Of a stretch of DNA of 64,000 nucleotides, positions 1-10,272 are shown in pieces. Below the pieces are notes generated by a model. The model saw nothing but the letters and a program-made list of their open reading frames with translations. It did no database searches and was not told the origin of the DNA. This DNA comes from Asparagopsis taxiformis. Taxonomy: Eukaryota; Rhodophyta; Florideophyceae; Bonnemaisoniales; Bonnemaisoniaceae. The stretch's first letter is position 1. Each line of letters begins with the position of its first letter. Position numbers and translations under genes: made by a program. The DNA lies in assembly GCA_030407315.1 (NCBI GenBank), contig JALQPE010000422.1, forward strand, positions 1 through 64,000, written 5' to 3'.

Positions 1-136
1 ATCCCAAATTGGGTCCTCTGAGGCGAGACGTTTTAGAACGAAACGATTCTTCCGTAACGGCTCAAGACGTTGCCAGACGCCTTGGAAACCTCCGACGACT
101 CCGACACGTCGTCGGAAAACTAATGACGGGGAGTGA

Positions 137-622
137 GTGTCGCACTCCCGTCAGGAGGTGGAGCGATTACGCTACTCGGTGGACATCTCACCACAACCAC
201 CTCCGCAGGAAAAGGCTGCAACTCCCTCTAGGGACCAAAGTCTTTCCCAGACACCAACCCCTTCGGGTTCCCCACAGGGACTCGAAACCTCAGGCCCGAA
301 AGCCTCATGCCTGCTTAAGGCCGCCCATTACGTAGTAATGGGTTCCATCGGACTCGATCCGTCAATTCTCACGCCCATGCGTATGGTGATGGACAGCGGG
401 TCCGGACCATCGGTCATCCATGAAAGGAGCTTACCCCGATATTGGGAACAATTCCAAGTCCCTACGGGGAAAGTTCCGCAACTGGCCGATGCTAACGGCA
501 ATCCTCTTCGGATAAAAGGCAAGATAATATTGTCCTTACAGTTAGGCCACAAGTCCTTTGAGGAAGAATTCTTCGTCGCGCCTAAGTTGGCCGTACCCCT
601 CATCTTGGAACTGGGGCAATGA
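137..622 (+). pseudogene. Gypsy A: gag tail and retropepsin (aspartic protease)
   Basis: The ORF contains the retropepsin active-site motif DSGSGPSVI near position 390, followed by the usual ADANG segment and a hydrophobic FFVAPKLAVPLIL strand, so it is a retroviral-type aspartic protease that would cleave the element's polyprotein. The ORF stops at 622, where the sequence should run into the linker to RT. The related protease of element C (9.4-10.2 kb) has DTGAGPSLI at the same place and continues further, which supports both identity and truncation. No start can be chosen because the protein is part of a polyprotein. Confidence 0.75.
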
Positions 623-1199
623 ATACCCACGTAGACGCAATTAGGTGCCGGGCCCAACGAATTGATATTCACGACGCGGGTCGATAGCTATCCTAGTGAT
701 GTCGCCTACCGTAAAACATCCCCCACCTTTCGTGCTACGTGGATGCCTCAAGACCCTCTAATGGGATTAACTTAGACCGCCAGCCTCATGGCATTCGATT
801 GTCACAAAGTGTGAATGTTCCTCCGCGGAGTCAAGTAACAACTACTGTTGTCTGCGTCCGGTGGCGGCTTGAGTATACTCTCTCGAGAGATCGGATCCTT
901 CACCGACATCGTGTCTCTATCCCGAATGGGGTTGGCGGAAGTCATTCCCGCGACAGGAATTCCTGACTATATTAACTAACTTCGTTACATCCGACAAGTC
1001 CCTCCCTAAAGGGACAATTATAGGCTATGCCTTTCGGGCACCCGAACGGCCAATGCGCCCCATGGCTCTCAGCCGTTCTACCCCTTCCCCCCAGAGGCCT
1101 CCACTATGGTGACTACTCTCCACGGAGCAAAAGGCCGAGGCCACCCAACCACCAAGCTGGAAGCAAGAAGTCTCTCTGGACCACCTGGGTCAAATCCCG
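623..1199 (+). other. Gypsy A protease-to-RT linker, broken
   Basis: No long ORF is present. A 739-966 frame has a basic segment resembling the region downstream of the protease in element C (both have a PP-R/H-SQ/ATQ stretch), so this is probably the decayed protease-RT linker and not intergenic DNA. Short hairpins are present, for example the palindrome at 1003-1014. Confidence 0.5.
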
Positions 1200-1865
1200 T
1201 TGAGGGAACGCATCCTTAGCATGCTATCTCGACACGAGTCTATGTGGGATGGATCCCTAGGGGACATCCGCGCTACGGAACACCGAATCGACATAGTCGA
1301 AGGGAGCAAGCCTAGACGGCAACAACCCTACCGGATGGGACCCGCTCGTCGAGAGATTGCCCGTGAGGAAATAACCAGCATGCTGGAAAAAGGAGTGATC
1401 GAACCGTCGACCTCCGAATGGGCTAGCCCAGTGGTTCTTGTCCCGAAGAAGGATGGTAAATTACGCTTTTGCGTCGACTATAGGGGTCTTAACGACATCA
1501 CTGTCAATGATGTGTACCCCCTTCCACGAATGGATGATTGCATTGACTCCCTCGGAGATGCTCAAATATTCACCACATTGGATTGTAATTCTGGCTATTG
1601 GCAGATTCCTGTTGCACAGGACGACCGTGATAAGACGGCATTTACCTCCCATTTGGGGACATATCGTTTCAAACGTTTGCCTTTTGGCTTAAAGAATGCT
1701 CCGGCAACGTTTCAGCGTGCCATCGACATTATTCTTAGCAGCGTTCGCTGGCAGACCTGTCTGATTTACTTAGACGATGTGATCGTATTCTCTCGGACGA
1801 GGCCGAACATCTCCACCATGTGGACCAAGTACTCTCCCTCCTACGGGAAGCAGGTGTCACCCTGA
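1200..1865 (+). pseudogene. Gypsy A: reverse transcriptase, palm and fingers
   Basis: This is a Ty3-type RT. Visible motifs in order are the pre-RT segment VIEPSTSEWASPVVLVPKKD, the conserved LRFCVDYRGLN, a catalytic-aspartate strand TLDCNSGYWQI, FKRLPFGLKNAPATFQR, and the YLDDVIVFS (YxDD) active site near 1770-1795. The frame is lost just after YLDD, near 1800, and RT continues in the frame that is open from 1820. The rest of the polymerase fold is therefore present but needs a frame change, which marks a pseudogene or an assembly indel. Confidence 0.9.
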
Positions 1866-3418
1866 AGTTGACAAAGTGTCATTTCTTCGAAAAGAAGGTT
1901 GACTACCTGGGACATGTCGTGATGCCAGGAAAGCTAGCTGTTGCACAGAACGCCACTTCGGCTATCGCTGACGCGATCTTTCCGCAAACGCCTACGCAAA
2001 TGCGATCCTTCCTCGGAAGCTGTGGCGTCTTTCGACGATTCATCAAAGGGTATGCCGCAATTGCGCACCCCTTGAACGAAATGCTGACCAAAGACAGCCT
2101 CCCTAAATTCGGGAAAGAACCTCCTACCGAGGACCAACGCCGCGCGTTCAACGCTCTCAAGGAGGTCATGACCAAGCCGCCGATACTGGCTCTACCCAAG
2201 TTGGGTCAACCCTACACCGTGGATACGGACGCTTCCGCGTACCAAATAGGATGTGCTCTGCTTCAGCAGCAAGAGGAAGAGAATGATCTCAAGCCAATTG
2301 GCTATTGGTCGCGTACGCTGACTAAACCTGAAAGGGGATACTCCCCTACGGAGCGAGAATGCTTAGCCGTTGTATGGGCTGTCACTATCCTACGTCCATA
2401 CTTGGAACAAACAAAGTTTGTAGTCCGAACGGACCATAACGCACTGCGTTGGCTCATGAACATCAATGACCCTTCAGGGAGACTATGCCGCTGGCGCCTC
2501 CGACTCGCGGAATTTGACTATCAAATAGTCTACCGACCCGGTCGGGTTCACCAACTACCTGACGCCCTTTCGCGTGTTGAAACTAACGGCGAGACGCCCG
2601 TCACTATTGACGATGAAATACCAACTCTGTTGGCCACGCACGCACCGCAAGGTGAAACATCCTTGGATGATGACACTGATGTTTGGTTCTACGACCTTTC
2701 TCTAGCAAGAGACCACGCCATGGAGGCGCCCAATCTCAACGGTACCCCCGTCTTAAGAACCCATCCGCAAACGGAAAACTACTGCCCGATAACTCGCAAG
2801 GAGTGGCTCGAAGAGCAACGAACAGACGACTTCTGTCAACAGGCTCTAGCCTCTCAGAAGTCTGACTCGCTCTTCTTCGAAGATGAAGACGGTGTCCTTT
2901 GTAGGAAGTCCAAATTGGACGGGTCATCCCAGATTGTGGTACCCAAAGCCTTACGGCAACGTCTATTGACGATGTGTCATCACGGAATCTTGGCAGGACA
3001 TCCTGGTCAGAACCGCATGTACGACACGATGCGTCTATCTTATTATTGGCCTGCAATGGCTGCGGACATAACCGGAACGGTTGAACGCTGTTCAGCGTGC
3101 GCGAGAAACCGATTACGGTTGCGCAAACATGCGAGTACCCTCCAGCTGTTCCCAGCTACCACACCATTGGATGACGTTGCAATTGACCTCCTCGGTCCTC
3201 TACCTCGTACCAAGAAAGGTAACGTGCACCTACTGGTGATTTCGTGTCGCTTTACCAAGCTAACCCAGGTGGTTCCGCTGCGAAGCATTACGGCTTACCA
3301 TGTGGCAGTAGCCTTTTGTACACATTGGGTGTTTAAGTATGGTCCTCCACGGACATTACTATCCGATAACGGTCCGAAATTTGCGTCGAAGTTCTTCCAG
3401 GCTGTCTGCCTCCAGTAG
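1820..3418 (+). pseudogene. Gypsy A: RT thumb, RNase H and integrase (N-terminal zinc and core)
   Basis: The frame starts in the RT thumb (LTKCHFFEKKVDYLGHVV), then carries RNase H with TDASAYQIGCAL, the ERECLAVVWAV helix, RTDHNALRWL and the PDALSR end. The integrase part follows, with an HHCC zinc module (CHHGILAGHPG ... CSACARNR), the first core aspartate in VAIDLLGPLP and the second in LLSDNGPKF. It breaks at 3418 just before the catalytic glutamate, which lies in GQVERYNR in another frame near 3465-3485. All domains of a normal gypsy pol are recognisable. Confidence 0.88.
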
Positions 3419-4400
3419 GAACGAAGAACGTCTTCACGACGGCATACCATCCCCAGACAAATGGGCAAGTCGAACGGTATAACCGTACTCTATTGAGCAT
3501 GCTACGTAATTACGTTAATGATAACCAGGACGACTGGGACGTCTACGCATAACCTATGCGTACAACACGCACGTGCATCGCACAACGGGAACTACACCCT
3601 TCGACCTCATACTAAGCCGACCTCCACCGCCATATGCGACACACCATTCGGTGAAAAGGAGGGCAACGCCAGACGCGTTCACGAAGCAAGACTTCTTACG
3701 CCGTATTACGGATACCATTGATATGGCAGGTAAACGCCTTCACAGCGCGCAAGCACGCTACAAGCGTAACTTCGACCGGTCAATCCGGAAGTCTAAACGA
3801 CTCATCACTACCGATGATTACGTTTATCTGGATAATCCAGAAGTCCGTGAACGGAACAAGCTACTCCAATAGCTCAAGGTCCTTAGGGTTATCCGTGCCG
3901 GACGGCGAACGGTTTACATCGACCGCGATGGTATCACCGAAAAGGTTAGTCTCGATAGAGTTGCACTCGCTCCGCGACCGACCGAGGAACCAACCTTACC
4001 ACCTCGGCTACATGCCGCTAACGCACAAGCGTCGCCATCAGGTGCAGATGCCCTCGCGCCAAATACACAATCACGCCAACCGACGGGCGACGGCCAACAG
4101 AACGCACAAAGCGAATCACTTCCGCCAACTCCTAATCAGGAATACCCCTTCAGGGATCAACCATCGTCCCCACGACAACCTACAATTAGGATAACACCTG
4201 AAGGTAGTGGTTTGGGACAAACCACCCTTCAGGAGGGGGCCCCCGACGCTGTGCGCGTAAGCAAAAATTTTGCAACTCCCTCTCGGGATCAACCTTGTAG
4301 TCTTTCACCCTTCGGTAACTCACCCACAATTGGGAACGACGCACACGACCCAAGTCGTTCACCCACCCAGCCGGTAACTACCACCGCAATCGCACACAAT
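3419..4400 (+). pseudogene. Gypsy A: integrase C-terminal part and linker, several frame breaks
   Basis: Frame 3420-3550 holds the integrase glutamate segment (YHPQTNGQVERYNR). After another break the 3573-3872 frame carries TTGTTPFDLILSR and the helical tail of the integrase. A TAG at 3870-3872 is followed in the same frame by a GPY/F-like module (DGITEKVSLDRVALAP) and a Pro/Ser/Gln-rich linker open to about 4628. This is the expected C-terminal integrase region of a chromovirus; the interruptions show it is not functional here. Confidence 0.7.
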
Positions 4401-5191
4401 TGCGAAGAAGTCAACAAAGACGCCATGACAACTCTGCCAATGCAGACCAAGACCAAGACGTCGACCCAGACCGGGCTCTTACATCGCACAAGCGAACGTT
4501 GCGACAAGACACGACAAATGTCGACGCTGCTGAAGCCGCCCGAAGACGTTCAAACCGCACAATTGCGACGAGAGGACAACCATCCAGGTCACGCGTACAG
4601 ACGCCGAGTTCTCAACAACGAGATGTGAACCCTCCATCGGGAGCCGAACTTCGCATAGCGAACCAAGCAAGTCAAGCACCCGCCCATTTGGCAAAACCCA
4701 AACCGGGTCGATACACTCGCTCAAGTGCGAAGAAGAAGAAAGCCACGGCAAACCCCGTAAGGTCTTTGGAAACCACCCCCAATGGGGAACAAGAGAAAGC
4801 GCCACAGGGCACGCAGCCGAACTCGGAACGAGTAGCTCTCCCTGAAGGGACGAAGGAAACCCCAGAGGGAAGTAGCGACGCCGAACGCGCACCCTCAGAG
4901 GAGGAATATCCCATCGATGATCTCATCGATTACGTCACTGACGACGATGGGGAACAATGGTTCCTTGTGAAATGGTATGGCTACCGCAAGCCAACATGGA
5001 CGCAACGTGCAAACGTTCCCCCGAATGGGCATCACGGTATTTCCGTCGAACGCAACACCGCAAAGGTGACAAGCCATCGCGCAGAGCGCGCACGCGCAAA
5101 CCCAAGAGAGGGAAGAAGTAGAATAACCCCGCAGGGACGAGAACCTAACAAGGAATCCACCAGGTGGAGTTACCGAGCCTCGGAAGGTTAA
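4400..5191 (+). CDS. Gypsy A: basic linker and C-terminal chromodomain
   Basis: The first ~165 residues are polar and low complexity (Ser, Thr, Arg, Gln). Residues ~169-212 fit a chromodomain: YPIDDLIDYVTDDDGEQWFLVKWYGY followed by KPTWTQRANVPPN, with the aromatic residues of the methyl-lysine cage in plausible places. In chromoviruses this integrase tail guides insertion to marked chromatin. The ORF start is not a true start; the frame is the continuation of integrase after a frameshift. The ~50 residues after the domain are Arg-rich. Confidence 0.75.
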   Translation: MRRSQQRRHDNSANADQDQDVDPDRALTSHKRTLRQDTTNVDAAEAARRRSNRTIATRGQPSRSRVQTPSSQQRDVNPPSGAELRIANQASQAPAHLAKPKPGRYTRSSAKKKKATANPVRSLETTPNGEQEKAPQGTQPNSERVALPEGTKETPEGSSDAERAPSEEEYPIDDLIDYVTDDDGEQWFLVKWYGYRKPTWTQRANVPPNGHHGISVERNTAKVTSHRAERARANPREGRSRITPQGREPNKESTRWSYRASEG

Positions 5192-5741
5192 GCCAAAAAG
5201 GGCGCACTATTTCACCGCTGGCCGGAAGCCAAAAATGGCAATTTTTGATCAGCCGATACCGGCCAGAAATTCAAAAATTTTATTTGGCCGCCGGCGGCCA
5301 AAAATTGCCGAGAGGCCGAAGGCCAGAAATTCTAAAATTTTGATTTTTGAGCCGCGACGGCGGCGGTACCACTGTTGTGCGTTGTTCAAATCAAGTGCAA
5401 TGCACTCCTTGGATCAATAGTATCGCTGGCATCAGATCTCGTATGCAACGCCGCCGGCGTCGAACCAAGGACCAGGTGGACCATTCCGAACCCATCTGGA
5501 CCACTTATAGGGTCCAACTGGACCACTTCTGGACCATGTGGACCTCAGTTTGGACCAGTCGGACCAATTTGTTATTTATCTCTAGTACGCACAAGTATCC
5601 AGGTTCTGGCCTTCGAACGTTGTTTGGACATTTCCCAAGGCGGAAACAGGATCAGCTTACCGGCTGCAGCCCACATTGGGTACGCATCAGCGTTGCAAAG
5701 GTACATTCCCTAACAGCAAACGCTGATGACCATCAAACCGA
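5192..5741. repeat. AT/GC palindromic repeat and TGGACCA motif array
   Basis: No gene is supported here. Positions 5218-5345 contain a duplicated segment beginning GGCCAGAAATTC and ending AAAATTTT (near 5261 and 5320), interleaved with the palindrome GGCCGCCGGCGGCC. Positions 5474-5570 contain a cluster of about seven TGGACC(A) motifs at irregular spacing. Such arrays would suit a non-coding 3' part of a retroelement or a protein-binding cluster; function is unknown. Confidence 0.6.
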
Positions 5742-7217
5742 CTACGGCACTACCACAAATTCGTACCACGTACGGTTCAACCTATTCAAGAGTTCCTCTT
5801 CCAGGATTGGCACGAACCCTCGCGTCTCGGCGGTACGAGCCAACTCGATCCCTATAAGGATATCCCTCTCCAACTCGAGGTACGATCGGAACCTGTCCAT
5901 TCGCCATTCGGGCGCGTCGCGAAGAGCGGAATTGTGGAAATACACCAACGACGGAGGGTCGGCGATAGGCAAGCACATTGGCGGAGCCAACTGCCCTTCC
6001 CAAATGGGATCATCCCACAACGGGTCTAACGCTTCCCTCGATACCCTCATGGGTCTAGTGACCGGCTCAACGGAGCTACCATTACGGTGCGCGAATACGC
6101 GATAATCATTCGCCGTCACCTGACGCCCCATCCTTCGGGAAGTCACCCTAGCGTGAAGTCGCATATGATGCTCATAAGTACCCGTATCGGGACGAGGGGG
6201 ATACGCAAACCAGCGAGACCGAATCATCGGCAGATCCGCTACGGAGCCTTGGCATGATCCCTCTTGGAACAAGCGACGATTCATACGTTCGACGTAAAGC
6301 GCATCTCCGGGATGGAGCAGGAAAGTCCTGTCGCTGCATAGCGTATCGGGGACACGGAAGTGACGCATAGGGCGACTCGAGGGGAGACGGGCATACGCCG
6401 ACCAACATTCGTTTTGAACCTGATGGTTTTGACCCCGGAGGGAGCTCATGAGAAGCATATCGCGACGTAACTCGCTTCTCGGGCGATCCGTAAAGTCCCT
6501 ACGAGGGAGTCGCGCAAACGGGTAGTGTTCCCAAGGAGCGGCGAGCTCACGCCTGAAAGGCAAGGCTTGCGAGTCGAATACCACCAGTTCATCAGCATTG
6601 GCTGGGTAGAATTCTCCCATGGAGCGCTAATTGGCAGTCGGCTTAGGTGCCCGAGGGGGAGTGTCGTGTGACGGAACAGCTGGTGCTGGAGCAGACGCAA
6701 CCGCGTAAGGGTCAACTAAGGCGGTGCCCGACGGTCTTACGCCTACAGAGGCATCGGCGGCAGCCGCACCCGACCCACTTCGGGTAACTCTGCCAGTAGA
6801 GGCATATGGGTCTATGACCTTCTCGACAGGTTGAGCATTAGCCTTTTCGGCTGCAGCCTTCTCGGCTTCTGCTCGAGCAGCCTCGCGGCGCAATTCTTCT
6901 TCCCTACGCTTTCGAGCGTCCGCCAGTATCTGTTGGTTGCGGCGGCCATAGTCCTCATAGGGATTCGCTGAAGCGTCATGACCAGAAGAGGTACGAGCCG
7001 CCGGGGCGGAAGGACGAGAAGTAATCGGACGCGAACTTGGCGAAGGCCTGACGTTCGGCTGCCTTGTTGGCCTGGGCGTAGCGCCTCCCTCGGCGACGAC
7101 ATCTATCACCTCCTCGGTGTCGGCCGGCATAGCTCCCTTTGGGGACGGGCCGGCGGCCTTCGATGACTCACCCTCGCGTGACGGCGGATTAACCGATGAC
7201 GGTTTGACACTAGCCAC
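5742..7217 (-). pseudogene. Antisense ORF pair of unknown function downstream of gypsy A (one stop codon inside)
   Basis: Two minus-strand ORFs, 7217-6627 (196 aa) and 6620-5742 (292 aa), are in the same frame and separated only by one TAG and two codons, so they are one ~490-codon frame with a single stop. The first part is low complexity with an Ala/Glu/Lys/Arg-rich predicted coiled coil (ADARKRREEELRREAARAEA); the second is a globular-looking Arg-rich sequence with several Trp and Tyr. I do not recognise the family. Antisense extra ORFs between pol and the 3' LTR are known in some plant LTR elements, and retroelement gag is the main alternative. Confidence 0.4.
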
Positions 7218-7485
7218 TGGGGTGGAAGGCTTCGGGTGTGGGGGTTAAGGCACAACTTGGGAGAAGATGTTCCGGTCGAAGGTACCTCCGAATCCCTGAG
7301 GTGGGGAGCGGAGGGTAGTTTATATAGACTAGGAGGTAGCTCTAGGAGGGGTAAAATGAAGGGTAACTACGAGGAGCTACGAGGAGTAGGCATCGGGAGA
7401 TCAACCAATAGGAGAGGAGAATGGGAGATATTGTTGGTGGTGGCGGATCTGGAAACGGTCATAAGGAGAGTGTGACAGGGAGGGC

Positions 7486-7610
7486 CACGTGTAAGAGTCC
7501 AGCAATGTAACACGTGTAAGAGTCCAGCAATGTAACACGTGTAAGAGTCCAGCAATGTAACACGTGTAAGAGTCCAGCAATGTAACACGTGTAAGAGTCC
7601 AGCAATGTTC
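7486..7610. repeat. Tandem repeat, 5 copies of a 25-bp unit
   Basis: Five head-to-tail units start at 7486, 7511, 7536, 7561 and 7586. Each begins CACGTGTAAGAGTCC and ends AGCAATGTAA; only the last unit diverges, ending TGTTC. The unit carries CACGTG, an E-box/G-box-type palindrome. There are no spacers, so this is a minisatellite and not a CRISPR array. Confidence 0.95.
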
Positions 7611-7664
7611 GGCAGGAACCCCTGACACGTGGAAACCTGGAGCCGGGCGCGACCGGGCCCCGCA

Positions 7665-7980
7665 GGATGGCTTACAGTGTAAGCTTACATTTCTTACATG
7701 TAAGCTTACAGTTGAAATTTCATTGAAAAAACGAGGTTTCCGTCAGTTACAGTTGTAAGTTACCTGTCATACGGGCGTATGTGTGTAAGTAACCCTGTAA
7801 GTGGGGCGAAAGTGGCTGAAAAAGCCATGTAATCTTGTAAGTAACCGTGTCAGTCACATGACAGGTGTTGTAAGTCTATCATAACATGTAAGTAGCCTGC
7901 TCAAGTGTCTCCTAGGTGGTGTAAGGTATGTGGAAAGCTGTAAGTAGCCTCGTAGGAGTGGTTACTGTAAGCTTCCCTTG
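7665..7980. repeat. TGTAAG motif array
   Basis: About eleven TGTAAG hexamers occur in roughly 310 bp, several extended to TGTAAGTAACC or TGTAAGTAGCC, plus two GTAAGCTTAC palindromes. No ORF is convincing. Position between a degenerate gypsy element and a TATA-bearing segment suggests LTR U3-like DNA, but this is not proven. Confidence 0.7.
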
Positions 7981-8076
7981 TAGTTGGGAGCTTTGGTCTC
8001 TGTGGAATGGTACTATCTTATTGGTTGGTCGGGGTATGGTGTTATAAGAACAGGAATCTAGTGTTTACCATGAGGT

Positions 8077-8469
8077 CTAGAGGGCTGATCCCTGACATCG
8101 GGGAAGCAGGCGATTCAGCCGGAACAGAGTCGCGCTCTTGTGCGCTTGCCCTGGTAGGGGGACTGTCTCTTCGGAACGTGCTTGCGCACTCACAACCTTG
8201 CCAGCAGGCGACGCTGGATCAGCGGTGCCTTTGGCGGCAGTCGAACGCGTTCGCGTTTGCGATTGAGCCGCGGTGGCTGACGGCACGCGTGGCGCGGAAG
8301 TCGACGAGGACTTAGCCGGTGTAGGCGGAACCCCGGTGCGGGAGGAGGAAGCTTGGTGGCGAGTCGTGGGACGGCGAACGCTGGAGCGTGTGGTAGGACG
8401 GTTGGGCGAACCCATATTGTCTCCTTCCTCTTCAGAGGATTCGAATTGAATCGGAGCACGAGGGGTCAT
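8077..8469 (-). CDS. Low-complexity minus-strand ORF, 130 aa, unknown
   Basis: The conceptual protein starts MTPRAPIQFESSEEEGDN and is then dominated by Ser, Thr, Arg, Pro and Ala. No domain is visible. Its composition resembles the N-terminal part of the minus-strand ORF pair at 5.7-7.2 kb, so both could be pieces of one retroelement gag-like protein, or it may be non-coding. Support is weak. Confidence 0.25.
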   Translation of the reverse strand: MTPRAPIQFESSEEEGDNMGSPNRPTTRSSVRRPTTRHQASSSRTGVPPTPAKSSSTSAPRVPSATAAQSQTRTRSTAAKGTADPASPAGKVVSAQARSEETVPLPGQAHKSATLFRLNRLLPRCQGSAL

Positions 8470-9430
8470 CCTAAAGCCAGTAGAGGCGATGACGGACGTT
8501 GATAAAAACCCTGAAGCGGGACGAACAAGTGGCCTATTGGCTTAAGTCTCCGGGAGGGAGCTGCGCTATTCAACCCAGGAAGGGGATCGCGAGGCAATGG
8601 GCCGAAACGGCGAATGCAAGCCTCGAATTGGCACCGCTCGTGCGATCACGCGGCTAATTATTTAGCAGATGGACGCAAAACCCTTTGAGGGATTATGGAA
8701 AGGACGTGAATGCGTGGACGCAGTTGGACACCGAAGGGGTGAATACGCTGTGTTGCGTTAGGACGATGATGAACCTGAAACAGGTATTGATTCCAATAGG
8801 AAACGGTCGGGCGGAACTCGGGAAGAGTCGGATGGACAACACATTTAGTGTGCACGCGCCGCGCGCGGGAAAATTTTGAATTGCACAATGCAACGGCCAC
8901 AGCCAAAAATTGTAATTTTATTTGATCAAATTCTGTCGGGACGACAAATCTCTCAGGAGGGGACCGTGTCGTACCGCCTGGCGGTCCTCGCTGATCGAGC
9001 CGTGTCGCTTCCCTATTGGGTACCCACTTACGGGATGTGTCAATCAGAAGGCACCAGCCAACTGGCGTGTTTCCTATACTTAGGACCAGCTAAGGCTGAC
9101 AAATAACCCCACCCGGGCCTATCGGCCCCGGCCAAGACCCCACAAGGGGCAAATTTTAACTTAGGCTGATCAGCCATACATTACAATGTAAGCCTATTGG
9201 CAATGACCTCGCGGGTAGGCGAGCGCCAGTAATTGGGTTCTGATTGGTCACTAACTGGATATTTATTCCTAACCACTAACCCTAGCTTACAGTAGACTTA
9301 GTATAAAACGGCCACTGGAATAGCCAGTAGGCACGGTTTCTAGAGTAACGTAAACTCAAGTGGAATTACGACCCATTGGAACAGTGTTCGCATACCTATT
9401 GTTCAACCCCTCTCCGGGAAAACCTTAGGG
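8470..9430 (+). promoter_or_regulatory. Possible LTR segment with TATA box at 9302-9308
   Basis: No gene is supported. A plus-strand TATAAAA at 9302-9308 follows AT-rich DNA and is followed by ACGGCC, as in an LTR U3/R boundary. A TGTAAG motif at about 9191 links it to the array at 7.7-8.0 kb. It could be the 3' LTR of gypsy A or the start of another element; a second copy, needed to define LTR limits, is not in the window. Confidence 0.3.
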
Positions 9431-10228
9431 TTAGCCACCAGCTCGACGGATTACGTCACTCGCTCTATCCATACGCCTCTCGCGTGAGCACCCCTTCGTC
9501 GCACAACCCCCTCCGGGTAACGACACCTTCTCTCTTACGAGACTACCCGCCGGGTACCTATAAGGTTCATCTGCTCTACCACTTCCTCTACCGAGGCTCG
9601 GGACACCTGTCGGGTGGTTTGCCGCTCTAGCGGATTTTCTACCTGCTACAGTGACTTCGATAGCTTGCGTCGCGTGCGGCGGAATCGACGTGCGGCGCGC
9701 AACGCGGATTGGTGCGAATTCTGTCGGTCGGGTAGTCTTGGGGGTTGGTGCGCGGCGCGGTTTCGTCGGCGTGCGTGGGAGCATCGGAACGTGGTCTCCA
9801 TAGCGGGTTCGCAACGCGCGCTGCGGTCCAGTATAGATCATCCGAACCACACGGTCGATGAAGTCTGCTCCGAGAATGCAAGGGACGGATAAGCGCGGCA
9901 TCACCAGGAAAGTTTGAAGGTGCGCGCGGGCACCTAGAAGAACGCTAAGTCGCAACGACGCGTTCGGCGCGAGGCGTCGTCCGTTCGCGTCGATAATCGC
10001 GCAGCGCAGCGTCGGCGGCGTAGCGTGGCGCTTCCAATCAGCGCCTAATACGTTCTCGCGAATGAGGCTCGGGCCCGCGCCGGTATCAAGCACAGCGGTC
10101 ACCGCGGTGGCCGTGCGTAGATTATATCCGACGCGTATCTCGAGTTTGTAGTTCGCGGTAGGGGTCTGAAACAGGACCACTGTTTCGGGTGGTAACAGAG
10201 GCGGTCTTTCGCGCGGCGGTTGCGTCAT
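9431..10228 (-). pseudogene. Gypsy C: retropepsin and downstream linker
   Basis: The active-site strand VLDTGAGPSLI is followed by the IIDANGRR segment and by LSVPCILGADFIDR, in which GADF matches the flap-to-ILG motif of LTR-element proteases. The downstream ~130 residues are basic and correspond to the protease-RT linker. The frame ends at 9431 and no RT follows, so the element is truncated or was a gag-protease derivative. Confidence 0.75.
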
Positions 10229-10272
10229 CGCGCGTCGCGTATCCGTTGGATGGAGAGGAGTCGGCCCACCCG

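Larger units (their letters stand above)
1..5191 (+). mobile_element. Ty3/gypsy LTR retrotransposon A (chromodomain type), decayed, 5' end outside window
   Basis: Protease, reverse transcriptase, RNase H, integrase and chromodomain follow each other on the plus strand in the order typical of chromoviral Ty3/gypsy elements. The reading frame is broken at least near 1800, 3415, 3545, 3870 (in-frame TAG) and 4400-4450, so no functional polyprotein can be made from this copy. Gag and the 5' LTR lie outside the window, and I could not define the 3' LTR; it may lie in the TATA-containing DNA near 9.1-9.4 kb. The coding sequence is unusually rich in short GC hairpins of the form CCCT-loop-AGGG. Confidence 0.85.

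Noticed and set aside
7486..7610. Regular repeats that could suggest a CRISPR array
   Set aside because: The 25-bp units are contiguous with no spacers, and the context is eukaryotic.
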